NCBI GenBank assembly: GCA_017408725.1
Contig: JAFQUA010000001.1
Span: 1-59,313 of the forward strand
Length of the DNA stretch: 59,313 bases
Direction: 5' to 3'
Source of the DNA: Oscillospiraceae bacterium
GTDB taxonomy: Bacteria; Bacillota_A; Clostridia; Oscillospirales; Oscillospiraceae
The notes under the pieces were generated by a model. That model had not been told where the DNA came from, did no database searches, and was given only the letters and a program-made list of their open reading frames with translations. Made by a program: the position numbers and the translations under genes. Below are positions 24,425 through 32,343 of the stretch, piece after piece. Each line of letters starts with the position of its first letter. The first letter of the stretch is position 1.

Positions 24425-25290
24425 CCCAATGCCTCCTTTACTGTGTCGATGTTGTGGATCATCGCTTCAAAGTAGCTGTCGCCGGACATTGCCATATCCA
24501 GAGCGTAGATTTGTGCTGCCGTTTCTGCGGCAATGACACTTGCTGCGGAAACGCTGCCGCTGCGTTCGGTGAAAATAGCAGGAAGTTCGTGGGAATTTAC
24601 AAGTGTGATCAAGTGCTTCAGTTCCGCGGCAGAAGCCTCACTGCCGGATTCTTCCTCTATCGCTTCCAGAATGGTCAGATCAAAGGCTTCCGCAAAATAG
24701 GCAAAGCCGTCGTGAAATGTGATCAGCTCCCGGTGTGGGAGATTCTGAAGCTGCTGCTGACCGTAGGCAAGCAGCCCGTCAAGATCAGAAAGTAAGGAAG
24801 TCAGATTTGCATCAAAAGCCGCTTCGTGTTGCGGGTACTGTGATTTGAGACCTGCACAAATGTTTTGCGCCATCTGCTTTGCGTGCACGGGGGACAGCCA
24901 GAGGTGGGGGTCTTGTTCGTGGTCATGCCCGTGATCGTGATTTTCGGAGCATTCCAAAAGGTCGATTCCCTCTGTGCTTTCAATCACATAAGCGGCATTG
25001 GAAAGCATGTCTTCCATGAAATCTTCCAACCCGGCACCGGAGAGGATAACGACTTCCGCGCTTTCTACTGCCTTGACCTGTCTGACACTGAGAGAGTAAT
25101 CGTGGAGACAGGAGACGTTCTCTGTCACCAGCCGTGTAACAGAAAGACCGGTTCCGTCGCATAGGCGGGAAGTGAATTCATACACCGGCAGGGTAGTGGC
25201 GGCGATCTGCGCGGAATCCTGGGAAGAAGCGCATCCCGCTAAGGAGAGCAGCAGAAAAACTGCCGTAAATAATGTAAATAACCGTTTCAT
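24421..25290 (-). CDS. znuA: Zinc-binding lipoprotein of ABC transporter
   Basis: 289 residues, cluster A-I solute-binding family. Lipobox LAGC puts the lipidated Cys at residue 20. A His/Asp-rich loop, NHDHGHDHEQDPHLW, near residue 120 is the mark of zinc-specific members. Other metal ligands lie in LHDYSLSVRQ, ITFHDGFAYF and the late Asp/Glu segment. It delivers zinc to the permease. The second ATG (25290) is preferred because GGTGAT lies eight bases ahead; the ATG at 25296 is only two bases from it. No convincing Zur box was found. Confidence 0.93.
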   Translation of the reverse strand: MKRLFTLFTAVFLLLSLAGCASSQDSAQIAATTLPVYEFTSRLCDGTGLSVTRLVTENVSCLHDYSLSVRQVKAVESAEVVILSGAGLEDFMEDMLSNAAYVIESTEGIDLLECSENHDHGHDHEQDPHLWLSPVHAKQMAQNICAGLKSQYPQHEAAFDANLTSLLSDLDGLLAYGQQQLQNLPHRELITFHDGFAYFAEAFDLTILEAIEEESGSEASAAELKHLITLVNSHELPAIFTERSGSVSAASVIAAETAAQIYALDMAMSGDSYFEAMIHNIDTVKEALG

Positions 25291-25324
25291 AATCATTGAT
25301 CACCACATTCATCATAACACGGCT

Positions 25325-25356
25325 GTCAAGAAAAAAGAGGCTGCAGCGCAGCCTCC
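25325..25356 (-). terminator. Terminator of the 76-residue protein gene
   Basis: GAGGCTGC (25337-25344) pairs with GCAGCCTC (25348-25355), and on the minus strand a T6 run follows directly. Confidence 0.85.
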
Positions 25357-25376
25357 GGATGCTTATGTAGCAGTGA

Positions 25377-25607
25377 TCAGTGGTTCTCCATCCAGTCGTT
25401 GACCTTGGTCTTTGCAAGGCGAAGAATGTCCTCGTTGGGATAGGGAGAAGTCTCGCCGCCCTGTACATACAGGAAATACAGACCTGCGGGAGTCTGGAAC
25501 AGGATCTCTTCATAACCTGCGGGATCACCGTAGTAGCTGTAAGTATACTTCTTTACCAAAGCAGCGGTTTCGGTGTCGTATTCTTTCTTGCAAATAATCT
25601 TTTTCAT
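25377..25607 (-). CDS. Small conserved-looking protein of unknown function
   Basis: 76 residues, beginning MKKIICKKEYDTETAALV and ending VNDWMENH. It has the composition of a small beta-alpha protein: an N-terminal strand with the Cys of KKIICKKEYDTE, an aromatic GYEEILFQTPAGLYFLYVQG strand pair and a C-terminal helix. No signal peptide or membrane helix. AAAGGAGG precedes two tandem ATGs (25610 and 25607); the second has the better spacing. It has its own promoter and terminator. I recall similar ORFs in other clostridia but cannot assign a role. Confidence 0.7.
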   Translation of the reverse strand: MKKIICKKEYDTETAALVKKYTYSYYGDPAGYEEILFQTPAGLYFLYVQGGETSPYPNEDILRLAKTKVNDWMENH

Positions 25608-25641
25608 CATAGACCTCCTTTGTAAAAGTACAACGGGAGTT

Positions 25642-25669
25642 ATTATATAGATTGTGGTTAAGAAATCAA
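25642..25669 (-). promoter_or_regulatory. Promoter of the 76-residue protein gene
   Basis: Minus strand TTGATT (25669-25664), 16 bases, TATAAT (25647-25642). Confidence 0.65.
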
Positions 25670-25877
25670 GTTCTTTTGTGTAAAAACATTGAAAATTCAT
25701 TAAGATTGTGGCAGAGTACGATTTTTGTTGCTGATTTTAAGGAATAATTGTGTGCATTATATACAAAAAATAATATCACTCTTTGAAAATAAGTACTTCG
25801 TGTTGAGCGCGGAGTAACTGCTTTCCTATTGTGCAACTGCAAAAGAAATGGTAAAATAAGTAAAAGGGGTGAGAAAT

Positions 25878-26516
25878 ATGAAAGATATCCCGGTATTTGA
25901 TACGGAATACGGCGTTGCCAGCCTGATTTTGAAGGAGATACCCTACCGGGGACGGGCGTATATTAAGATGCAATCCACGGAGGAACCGGAAAAACTCCTT
26001 GCTGAATGCGTTGATTTCTGCCGTGCCTGCGGTGCGGAAAGGATCGAAGCAGCTGGGCATGACTTTTTGGAACAGTATCCGTTGATGACGCCAATGTGGT
26101 TGATGACCTGCGATCGGGAAACCATCCCGGAAACAGATGCCTGCCTCTTTCCCATGACACAGCAGACGGTGGAGCGGTGGTTGGAACTATACAATCAGCG
26201 CATGGCGGATGTGCCCAATGCGGCATATCTGGACAGCAAGGACGGTCAGGAGTTTTTGGAAAACGGAGATTGTTACTTTGTTCACAGCGATGGCAAGCTC
26301 CTTGGCATTGGAAAGGCGGCAGAGGATTACATCGATATAGTCATCGCCGCGGAACCGGGGATGGGAGAGACGGTAGTGCAGGCGCTATGCAGCGCGCTGT
26401 CAGCGGATACGGTCCGGGTAGCGGTGGCCGGTGCCAACGAGCGTGCTGTGCGGCTTTACGAACGGATGGGGTTTATTAAAACAAAGGAAATTTCCCGCTG
26501 GTATCGGGTGTTGTAA
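25878..26516 (+). CDS. GNAT-family N-acetyltransferase
   Basis: 212 residues. The C-terminal third shows the acetyl-CoA fold: VIAAEPGMGETVVQALCSAL as the motif A helix region, then VRVAVAGANERAVRLYERMG, the classic end of GNAT domains with the conserved N-x-x-A-x-x-L-Y-x-x-x-G-F. The N-terminal half is less typical and could be a degenerate second GNAT domain. Substrate unknown. The ATG at 25878 follows AAGGGGTGAG; an in-frame GTG at 25869 lies inside that site. A small membrane-protein gene starts 12 bp later. Confidence 0.82.
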   Translation: MKDIPVFDTEYGVASLILKEIPYRGRAYIKMQSTEEPEKLLAECVDFCRACGAERIEAAGHDFLEQYPLMTPMWLMTCDRETIPETDACLFPMTQQTVERWLELYNQRMADVPNAAYLDSKDGQEFLENGDCYFVHSDGKLLGIGKAAEDYIDIVIAAEPGMGETVVQALCSALSADTVRVAVAGANERAVRLYERMGFIKTKEISRWYRVL

Positions 26517-26528
26517 AGGAGATACATC

Positions 26529-26807
26529 GTGGAAGATGTTTATTTGCTCATTGGCGCAGCGATATTGGTGCTCCTACAGGTTCTGTGCTTTTTTGCGAAA
26601 AAGGTGTGGGTACGGCTGATCCCGACTTTGACTGTAGCGGCATTGATGGTGCTCTGCGTTGTGATGTATGCTGGCAGTGAATATACCAACTGGGCATATT
26701 TGATCCTCCTGTTTCTGCTGTTTGGCTTAATGCTAGCTATGGGTTTGGCATGGCTGGTGTATGGTGTTATCCGCGGAATAAAAACAGTGAAAAATCATGG
26801 GCTGTAA
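26529..26807 (+). CDS. Small membrane protein with three helices
   Basis: 92 residues starting with GTG, with AAAGGAG seven bases upstream. Three hydrophobic segments (about 5-23, 29-48, 55-80) cover nearly the whole protein, leaving a short basic tail. No family recognised. It follows the acetyltransferase gene so closely that the two must be cotranscribed. Confidence 0.65.
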   Translation: MEDVYLLIGAAILVLLQVLCFFAKKVWVRLIPTLTVAALMVLCVVMYAGSEYTNWAYLILLFLLFGLMLAMGLAWLVYGVIRGIKTVKNHGL

Positions 26808-26818
26808 AGAAAAAATAC

Positions 26819-26847
26819 TTGACAACCTCTTTCTTGTATGCTACAAT
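26819..26847 (+). promoter_or_regulatory. Strong promoter of the ylxM-ffh-rpsP-khpA-rimM-trmD operon
   Basis: Consensus TTGACA (26819-26824), 17-base spacer, TACAAT (26842-26847). Confidence 0.85.
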
Positions 26848-26887
26848 ACCGCAGGTATCAAGTGAAAAGGCTTGACAGGAGGTTTTC

Positions 26888-27232
26888 ATGGACACTATTG
26901 AGATTGTTCTGCTGTACGATTACTACGGCGATCTGCTCACCGACCGGCAGCGGGAATGCTTTGAGATGCGTTACAATCAAGATATGTCCCTGAGCGAGAT
27001 TGCCGAGGAACTGGGGATCAGCCGGCAGGGAGTTCATGATAATCTGAACCGTACCGAGGCACTGCTTCGCAATATGGAGGCCAAGACTGGCTGCGTCAGC
27101 CGTGATCTTGCCTGCCGGAAAGCTGCAAAAACCATTCTGGATGCAGCAGCCCGGCTGAAACTGAGTGAAGACCGTGTCGTGTCCGCTCTTGCAGAGAAGA
27201 TCCTTGCTGCTGCACAGGGGTTAGAGGAGTAA
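26888..27232 (+). CDS. ylxM: YlxM family helix-turn-helix protein
   Basis: 114 residues. The N-terminal LLYDYYGDLLTDRQRECFEM and the SLSEIAEELGISRQGVHDNL helix-turn-helix match UPF0122/YlxM, a sigma-region-4-like protein found next to ffh in Firmicutes. In Streptococcus, YlxM modulates the signal recognition particle GTPase cycle. The ffh gene starts 3 bp after its stop. GGAGG lies before the ATG. Confidence 0.93.
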   Translation: MDTIEIVLLYDYYGDLLTDRQRECFEMRYNQDMSLSEIAEELGISRQGVHDNLNRTEALLRNMEAKTGCVSRDLACRKAAKTILDAAARLKLSEDRVVSALAEKILAAAQGLEE

Positions 27233-27235
27233 ATT

Positions 27236-28588
27236 ATGGCATTTGAAGGCTTAACTGAAAAAATTTCCGCCACCTTCAAAAAGCTTCGCGGCAAAGGCCG
27301 CTTAAAGGAAGCTGATGTCAAGGAGGCTATGCGTGAGATCCGCATGGCACTGCTGGAGGCGGATGTCAGCTATAAGGTTTGCAAGGACTTTACCAAGTCC
27401 GTTACAGAGCGCTGTGTTGGCGCGGATGTTCTGGAGTCGCTGACTCCTGCCCAGATGATTGTTAAGATCGTCAATGAAGAGCTGACCAAGCTTATGGGCA
27501 GCGATGCAAAGCATATTACCATTAACCCCAACGGCCCTACGGTTGTGATGCTTGTGGGTCTGCAGGGTGCAGGTAAGACTACCAACGGCTCTAAGCTTGC
27601 CGGACTTATGAAGCGGCAGGGGAAGAACCCACTGCTGGTCGCCTGCGATATTTACCGGCCTGCGGCTATCACCCAGCTGAAGGTCTGCGGTGAGAAGCTG
27701 GGAATCCCGGTGTTTGAAAGGGGTCAGACCGATCCTGTGGCCATTGCTAAGGAAGCGGTCACCTATGCCCGTCAGCACGGCCACGATATGGTATTTCTGG
27801 ATACCGCCGGCCGGCTCCATGTGGATGAAGCACTGATGACCGAACTGAAAAATATCAAGGCCACCGTTAAGCCCGACGAGATCATGCTGGTCGTGGATGC
27901 CATGACCGGTCAGGACGCGGTCAACGCGGCTCAGAGCTTCAATGAATGGCTGGATATCGACTCCGTCATGCTCAGTAAGCTGGACGGCGATGCCAGAGGC
28001 GGTGCTGCGCTGTCTGTTCGTACCATCACCGGTAAGCCCATCAAGTTCGCCGGCATGGGCGAAAAGCTGGAGGACATCGAAGCCTTCCATCCCGATCGAA
28101 TGGCTTCCCGGATCCTTGGTATGGGCGATGTGCTGAGCCTCATTGAAAAAGCGGAAAAGGCTTTTGACGCTAAGAAAGCTGCGGAAATGGAAGAGCGGCT
28201 TCGTTCCAACCGCTTTACTATGCAGGACTTTTACGATCAGATGCAGCAACTCAAGAGCATGGGTTCTATGCAGGATATTCTGGCCCAGATGCCTGGTGGT
28301 GCAAACCTGAAGGGTGTCAATGTGGATGAAAAGTCCATGGCTCGCACCGAAGCGATCATCCTCAGCATGACGCCCAAGGAGCGGGAAAACCCGGGCATCA
28401 TTGCTGCGTCCCGTAAACGGCGCATCGCTGCCGGCGCAGGCGTGAAGGTGGAGGATGTGAACCGGCTGCTGAAGTCCTTTGAGCAGATGCAGAAGCTCAT
28501 CAAGCAGTTCTCCGGCCCAGGCATGGGCAAGAAGATGAAACGCATGGGCCGCATGGGCGGCTTCGGCGGGGGATTCCCCGGTTTTTAA
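27236..28588 (+). CDS. ffh: Signal recognition particle protein Ffh
   Basis: 450 residues, the usual length. The N domain is followed by the GTPase with G1 GLQGAGKTT near residue 107, DTAGRLHVD (G3), and SKLDGDARGGAALS (G4/insertion). The C-terminal M domain is methionine-rich (MQDFYDQMQQLKSMGSMQDI, QMQKLIKQF, then MGKKMKRMG). It binds 4.5S/6S SRP RNA and signal peptides to target nascent membrane proteins to FtsY. The glycine-rich end is common in clostridial Ffh. Confidence 0.97.
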   Translation: MAFEGLTEKISATFKKLRGKGRLKEADVKEAMREIRMALLEADVSYKVCKDFTKSVTERCVGADVLESLTPAQMIVKIVNEELTKLMGSDAKHITINPNGPTVVMLVGLQGAGKTTNGSKLAGLMKRQGKNPLLVACDIYRPAAITQLKVCGEKLGIPVFERGQTDPVAIAKEAVTYARQHGHDMVFLDTAGRLHVDEALMTELKNIKATVKPDEIMLVVDAMTGQDAVNAAQSFNEWLDIDSVMLSKLDGDARGGAALSVRTITGKPIKFAGMGEKLEDIEAFHPDRMASRILGMGDVLSLIEKAEKAFDAKKAAEMEERLRSNRFTMQDFYDQMQQLKSMGSMQDILAQMPGGANLKGVNVDEKSMARTEAIILSMTPKERENPGIIAASRKRRIAAGAGVKVEDVNRLLKSFEQMQKLIKQFSGPGMGKKMKRMGRMGGFGGGFPGF

Positions 28589-28654
28589 AGTGTTCGCTCT
28601 AAGCAATTAGCTTTGCGATCATAGATTACGAAAGAATTTTTGGAGGTGAAACTC

Positions 28655-28894
28655 ATGGTTAAGATCAGACTGAGAAGAATGGGTGCAAAGAAGGCTCCTT
28701 ACTACCGTATCGTTGTTGCTGACGCTCGCAGCCCCCGTGATGGCCGCTGCATCGAGGAAATCGGCACCTACAACCCCCTGCTGGAGTCCGGCAACATCAC
28801 TGTTGATGCTGAGAAGGCTCAGGCTTGGATCAAGAACGGCGCTCAGCCCACTGACACCGTCCGTGGTCTGCTGAAGAAGGCTGGCGTGCTGTAA
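28655..28894 (+). CDS. rpsP: 30S ribosomal protein S16
   Basis: 79 residues beginning [20 protein letters not shown], diagnostic for S16, a small-subunit assembly protein. The ATG at 28655 is selected because GGAGGTG (28642-28648) is correctly spaced; in-frame codons further upstream include that site. The segment [18 protein letters not shown] is also canonical. Confidence 0.97.
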   Translation: MVKIRLRRMGAKKAPYYRIVVADARSPRDGRCIEEIGTYNPLLESGNITVDAEKAQAWIKNGAQPTDTVRGLLKKAGVL

Positions 28895-28916
28895 GATCCC
28901 CGAAGGAGTTAGCGCA

Positions 28917-29147
28917 ATGAAAGAACTTTTGCTGTATATGGCAAAGAATCTGGTGGACGATCCCGAATCCGTTACCGTTACCGAAATCGAAGACGAGGAA
29001 GGTAAGGTTCTGGAGCTGCGTGTTGCCGAGGGCGACATGGGCAAGGTGATCGGCCGTCAGGGTCGGATCGCCAAGGAGATCCGTACCATCGTAAAGACTG
29101 TTGCCCAGCGCACCGGCGAAAAGGTAACCGTCGAAATCGTGGATTAA
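28917..29147 (+). CDS. khpA: KH-domain RNA-binding protein KhpA
   Basis: 76 residues. A single KH domain with the GxxG loop in VIGRQGRIAKEIRTIVKT and the N-terminal helix LLLYMAKNLVDDPESV. KhpA pairs with KhpB/EloR in Firmicutes to bind RNAs and influence cell elongation and division. Position between rpsP and rimM is its usual place. Confidence 0.94.
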   Translation: MKELLLYMAKNLVDDPESVTVTEIEDEEGKVLELRVAEGDMGKVIGRQGRIAKEIRTIVKTVAQRTGEKVTVEIVD

Positions 29148-29153
29148 CGGGTT

Positions 29154-29181
29154 ATGCGTGGCGTTATCGTCACGCATTTTC
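29154..29181 (+). terminator. Possible attenuator between khpA and rimM
   Basis: ATGCGTG (29154-29160) pairs with CACGCAT (29171-29177) over a 10-base loop and is followed by only four T. It may act as a partial terminator that lowers rimM-trmD expression relative to rpsP. Confidence 0.45.
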
Positions 29182-29199
29182 CCATATTAGGAGGTAACT

Positions 29200-29691
29200 A
29201 TGAAGCTCCAGTTTATTGAGGCAGGGGAGATCGTCACCACACATGGTGTGAAAGGCGAGATGAAGGTTCTGCCCTGGGTGGACAGCCCGGATATTTTGTG
29301 TGAATTTGACCGTGTCCGTATTGACGGCACGCAATATGATATAGAATCCTGCCGGATCCAGAAGACCTGCAACCTGCTGAAGCTCAAGGGTATCGATACC
29401 ATGGAAGCGGCTCAGGCAATGCGGGGTAAGACTGTTCTTCTGTACCGGGAGGATATTGATGACGAGGTGATCTTCGCCGCTGAATTGATTGGCGTGGAGG
29501 TTTTCTGCGACGGTGAAAAACTGGGTGAGATTACTGAGGTTCTGGATTATCCCGGCAACAGCGTTTATGTTGTCAAGGGAAAATATGAATATATGATCCC
29601 AGCGGTGAAGCAGTTCGTTTTGTCTACGGATCTGGAAAGCAATACCATGCAGGTTCAGGTCATTGAGGGAATGAGAACCGATGAGAATTGA
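29200..29691 (+). CDS. rimM: Ribosome maturation factor RimM
   Basis: 163 residues. The N-terminal barrel has the typical AGEIVTTHGVKGEMKV opening, and the C-terminal PRC barrel follows (AELIGVEVF ... EITEVLDYPGNSVYVVKG, then the MIPAVKQFV block). It binds S19 and helps 30S head assembly. AGGAGG precedes the ATG. Its last codons overlap the trmD start by 11 bp. Confidence 0.96.
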   Translation: MKLQFIEAGEIVTTHGVKGEMKVLPWVDSPDILCEFDRVRIDGTQYDIESCRIQKTCNLLKLKGIDTMEAAQAMRGKTVLLYREDIDDEVIFAAELIGVEVFCDGEKLGEITEVLDYPGNSVYVVKGKYEYMIPAVKQFVLSTDLESNTMQVQVIEGMRTDEN

Positions 29692-30442
29692 TATTATGAC
29701 ATTGTTCCCGGAAACGCTGGGGGATGTGCTGTCCGAAAGCATTCTGGGCAGAGCGCAGGAGCGGGGATTTATCCGTATCGAGACCCACCAAATCCGGGAC
29801 TATACAGCCAATAAGCAGAATCAGACCGATGACTATCCCTACGGTGGTGGGCGCGGCGCTGTGATGACAGCGGATCCGTTGTACCGCTGCTGGGAAGCCA
29901 TCTGTGAGGAGGCTGCCGCGCCGGTGCATACCATTTATCTTTCGCCTTGTGGTCACACCTTCAAGCAGGAAGATGCCATCCGGCTGAGTAAGCTGGAGAA
30001 TATCGTGCTGGTCTGCGGTCATTATGAGGGTATTGACCAGCGCTTCATCGATGAATGTGTGGATGAAGAAATCTCTTTGGGAGATTTTGTCCTCACCGGC
30101 GGAGAAATTGCCGCTATGGCGGTGACGGATGCGGTGTGCCGCATGGTACCCGGTGTCCTCGCTGACCCGGAATGCTTCGAGGATGAAAGTCATTTCAACG
30201 GCCTTTTGGAGTATCCCCAGTATACCCGTCCCGCGGTTTGGCACGGTCGGGCTATTCCGGAAATCCTGACCTCCGGCAACCATGAAAAGGTGCGGCAGTG
30301 GCGGCGCAAGCAATCTCTGCGCCGCACCAGAGCGCGCAGACCGGATATGTATGAAAAACTTGACCTTTCTTCCAAGCAGGATAAGAAGCTGCTGAGGGAA
30401 ATGGAGGCAGAGGATGCTGCAAACGCTGAAGCGGTGGATTAA
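29681..30442 (+). CDS. trmD: tRNA (guanine37-N1)-methyltransferase
   Basis: 253 residues. SPOUT-fold enzyme that makes m1G37 and prevents +1 frameshifts. Family blocks are MRIDIMTLFPE, YPYGGGRGAVMTADPLY, VCGHYEGIDQRFID and the knot segment LGDFVLTGGEIAAMAVTDAV. The C-terminal domain shows SHFNGLLEYPQYTRP. Length is standard. The C-terminal end overlaps the remnant of a sirtuin gene. Confidence 0.97.
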   Translation: MRIDIMTLFPETLGDVLSESILGRAQERGFIRIETHQIRDYTANKQNQTDDYPYGGGRGAVMTADPLYRCWEAICEEAAAPVHTIYLSPCGHTFKQEDAIRLSKLENIVLVCGHYEGIDQRFIDECVDEEISLGDFVLTGGEIAAMAVTDAVCRMVPGVLADPECFEDESHFNGLLEYPQYTRPAVWHGRAIPEILTSGNHEKVRQWRRKQSLRRTRARRPDMYEKLDLSSKQDKKLLREMEAEDAANAEAVD

Positions 30443-30625
30443 AGACAGTAACCGAATCGTATTCTTTGGCGGGAAACAAGCCTGACGGTGTACCCCACAG
30501 CGGGTCTTGTCAATTACTATCGGGGCAGCCGCTTGGTGCTGATCAACCGGGAAGAAACGCCCTATGACGGTTAAACGAATCTTGTGTTCCATGAGAGTCT
30601 GAGGACGATATTCTCTAAATTGTAG
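30414..30625 (+). pseudogene. NAD-dependent sirtuin (SIR2/CobB) remnant with internal deletion
   Basis: From the ATG at 30414, inside the trmD end, the frame reads MLQTLKRWIKDSNRIVFFGG, the typical start of bacterial sirtuins just before their GAG-x-S NAD loop. It then stops at TGA (30483-30485). About 10 codons later the C-terminal end resumes in another frame: VYPTAGLVNYYRGSRLVLIN, then REETPYDG, an in-frame TAA, and TNLVFHESLRTIFSKL. In intact sirtuins this block ends the Rossmann fold. Roughly two thirds of the gene, including the catalytic His and zinc site, is missing. What remains cannot encode an active deacylase. Confidence 0.82.
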
Positions 30626-30653
30626 AAGCAGGAGCCAAAGGCTCCTGCTTTTG
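30626..30653 (+). terminator. Terminator ending the trmD operon / sirtuin remnant
   Basis: An 11-bp perfect stem (30626-30636 with 30640-30650), 3-base loop, TTTTG tail. It follows the sirtuin remnant directly and was probably its original terminator. Confidence 0.85.
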
Positions 30654-30706
30654 TTCGAGGCTGACTGCCAAAAGCTTACAGAACTCTGTTTTTTTCCAAA
30701 GCCGCA

Positions 30707-30735
30707 TTGACATAATATCTGCAATGTGTTACAAT
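30707..30735 (+). promoter_or_regulatory. Promoter of the ftsEX operon
   Basis: Consensus TTGACA (30707-30712), 17-base spacer, TACAAT (30730-30735). The transcript would start about 20 bases before the ftsE ATG. Confidence 0.82.
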
Positions 30736-30764
30736 TTGGTTACACTTATTTTGGAGTGAACGAT

Positions 30765-31454
30765 ATGATCGAGTTTACTGACGTTGTTAAATCTTATACC
30801 GTAGGCACCAAGGCGCTTCGGGGCGTTTCCATGCAGATCGAGGACGGCGAGTTCGCATTTCTGGTGGGTCCTTCCGGTTCCGGAAAGTCTACGATTATAA
30901 AATTGATCACCGGCGAGCTGAAGCCAACTTCCGGCACTGTTCATGTTAACGGCTATTCTTTGGAGAGAATTCGCAAGCGTGAAGTTCCCTATCTTCGCCG
31001 GACCATCGGTGTAGTGTTTCAGGATTTTCGTTTGATTGAAAACAAGACCGTGTATGAAAATGTGGCCTTTGTTATGCGGGCCATCGGTGCCCGGGAGAAG
31101 GAGATTCGGGAACGGGTGCCGTATGTTTTGAATCTGGTGGGATTGGATACCAAGAGCCGCCGTCACCCCGGTGAACTCTCTGGCGGTGAGCAGCAGCGAC
31201 TGGCAATTGCCCGTGCACTGGTCAACAATCCCTCTACCATCATTGCCGATGAGCCGACGGGAAATCTGGACCCTGCCAGATCTCTTGAGATCATGAGTCT
31301 ACTAATGGAGATCAACAATCTGGGTACCACCATGCTGGTTGTCACCCATGAGAAGGATCTGGTGGAGCGTTTCCCCAAGCGCGTGATCGCCATTGACGAA
31401 GGTGTTGTCATCAGCGACGGAATGGACGGGTATTATCATTATGAAAATCAGTAA
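30765..31454 (+). CDS. ftsE: Cell division ATP-binding protein FtsE
   Basis: 229 residues. Opens MIEFTDVVKSY. Walker A is GPSGSGKST, the signature is LSGGEQQRLAIARA, and Walker B ends IIADEPTGNLDP. VVFQDFRLI is the FtsE-type Q-loop. With FtsX it transmits a cytoplasmic signal across the membrane to activate a wall hydrolase at the division site. The ATG at 30765 is chosen because GGAGTG precedes it; the earlier in-frame TTG at 30726 lies within the promoter. Confidence 0.96.
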   Translation: MIEFTDVVKSYTVGTKALRGVSMQIEDGEFAFLVGPSGSGKSTIIKLITGELKPTSGTVHVNGYSLERIRKREVPYLRRTIGVVFQDFRLIENKTVYENVAFVMRAIGAREKEIRERVPYVLNLVGLDTKSRRHPGELSGGEQQRLAIARALVNNPSTIIADEPTGNLDPARSLEIMSLLMEINNLGTTMLVVTHEKDLVERFPKRVIAIDEGVVISDGMDGYYHYENQ

Positions 31455-32328
31455 TATTGGATATTTGATCAAAGAGGGCATCCGAGGCATCTTTCTTCAC
31501 GGCTTCATGTCCTTTGCCGCCGTGTGTGTAACGGTAGCCTGTCTGCTGATTGTAGGCAGCTTTTCTATCCTGACCTATAATGTCAGCATCATGGTAGAGA
31601 ATCTGAACAAGACCAATGAGATTCTGGTGTATGTGGAGGAGGATCTTCCTTTTTCTGAGGCTCAGGCCATTGAAAGTAAGATCCGTCAGCTGGAAAATGT
31701 CTACAAGGCGGATTTAAAGAGCCGGGAACAGGCGTTGGAAGAATTCATTGCCGATCATGAGGGCGATGAGGCCTTCAGTGGTGTGGATGCCAGCGATCTG
31801 CGGCACCGGGTTGTGGTAACACTGGAAAACAATAATCTTATGGCGCAAACCGTTGCGGAGATCGAGCAGATCAAGGGTGTCGCCAAGATCAATGCGGCTT
31901 TTGAACTGGCAGAAGGTTTTGCAACATTGGAAAATATTTTGAGCATTGCGTCTTTGGCGGTCATTGCGATACTGCTGGTCGTCAGCTTGCTGATTATTTC
32001 CAATACGGTTAAGCTCGCCATGCATGAGCGGCGGGATGAGATTGCCGTTATGAAAATGGTGGGCGCAACCAACGGCTTTATCCGTTTGCCTTATGTTGTG
32101 GAAGGATTCACACTGGGCATGTTGGGCGCGGCTGTAGCCTTCGGCTTGGAATGGGTGCTTTATAACTGGCTGCTGCAGCAGCTTCATGAAGTGGACACAC
32201 TGAAGCTGTTCACTTTTGTACCTTTCGAGACTTTGCTGATCCCCATGGTGGCAACCTTTGCTGCTGCCGGACTGTTTGTAGGTGTCGTGGGAAGCTGGAC
32301 ATCGATTCGTAAGTTTATGGATGTCTAA
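31441..32328 (+). CDS. ftsX: Cell division protein FtsX
   Basis: 295 residues. Membrane protein with an N-terminal helix (FMSFAAVCVTVACLLIVGSF), a large extracellular loop (about 60-170), and three C-terminal helices including VVSLLIISNTVKLAMHERRD and the conserved IAVMKMVGATNGFIR block. It overlaps ftsE by 14 bp. The adjacent coiled-coil M23 protein is the likely partner activated by the loop. Confidence 0.95.
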   Translation: MKISNIGYLIKEGIRGIFLHGFMSFAAVCVTVACLLIVGSFSILTYNVSIMVENLNKTNEILVYVEEDLPFSEAQAIESKIRQLENVYKADLKSREQALEEFIADHEGDEAFSGVDASDLRHRVVVTLENNNLMAQTVAEIEQIKGVAKINAAFELAEGFATLENILSIASLAVIAILLVVSLLIISNTVKLAMHERRDEIAVMKMVGATNGFIRLPYVVEGFTLGMLGAAVAFGLEWVLYNWLLQQLHEVDTLKLFTFVPFETLLIPMVATFAAAGLFVGVVGSWTSIRKFMDV

Positions 32329-32343
32329 CAAAGGAGAATCAAG

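Noticed and set aside
25290..25320. A Zur/Fur-type box upstream of the zinc transporter
   Set aside because: The sequence around the start has partial TCATAATCATTGA symmetry, but it does not match the known TAATNATTA-centred operator well enough to claim.
27302..28606. A 434-codon minus-strand frame opposite ffh
   Set aside because: Antisense to the highly conserved SRP protein gene; no motif or ribosome site support.
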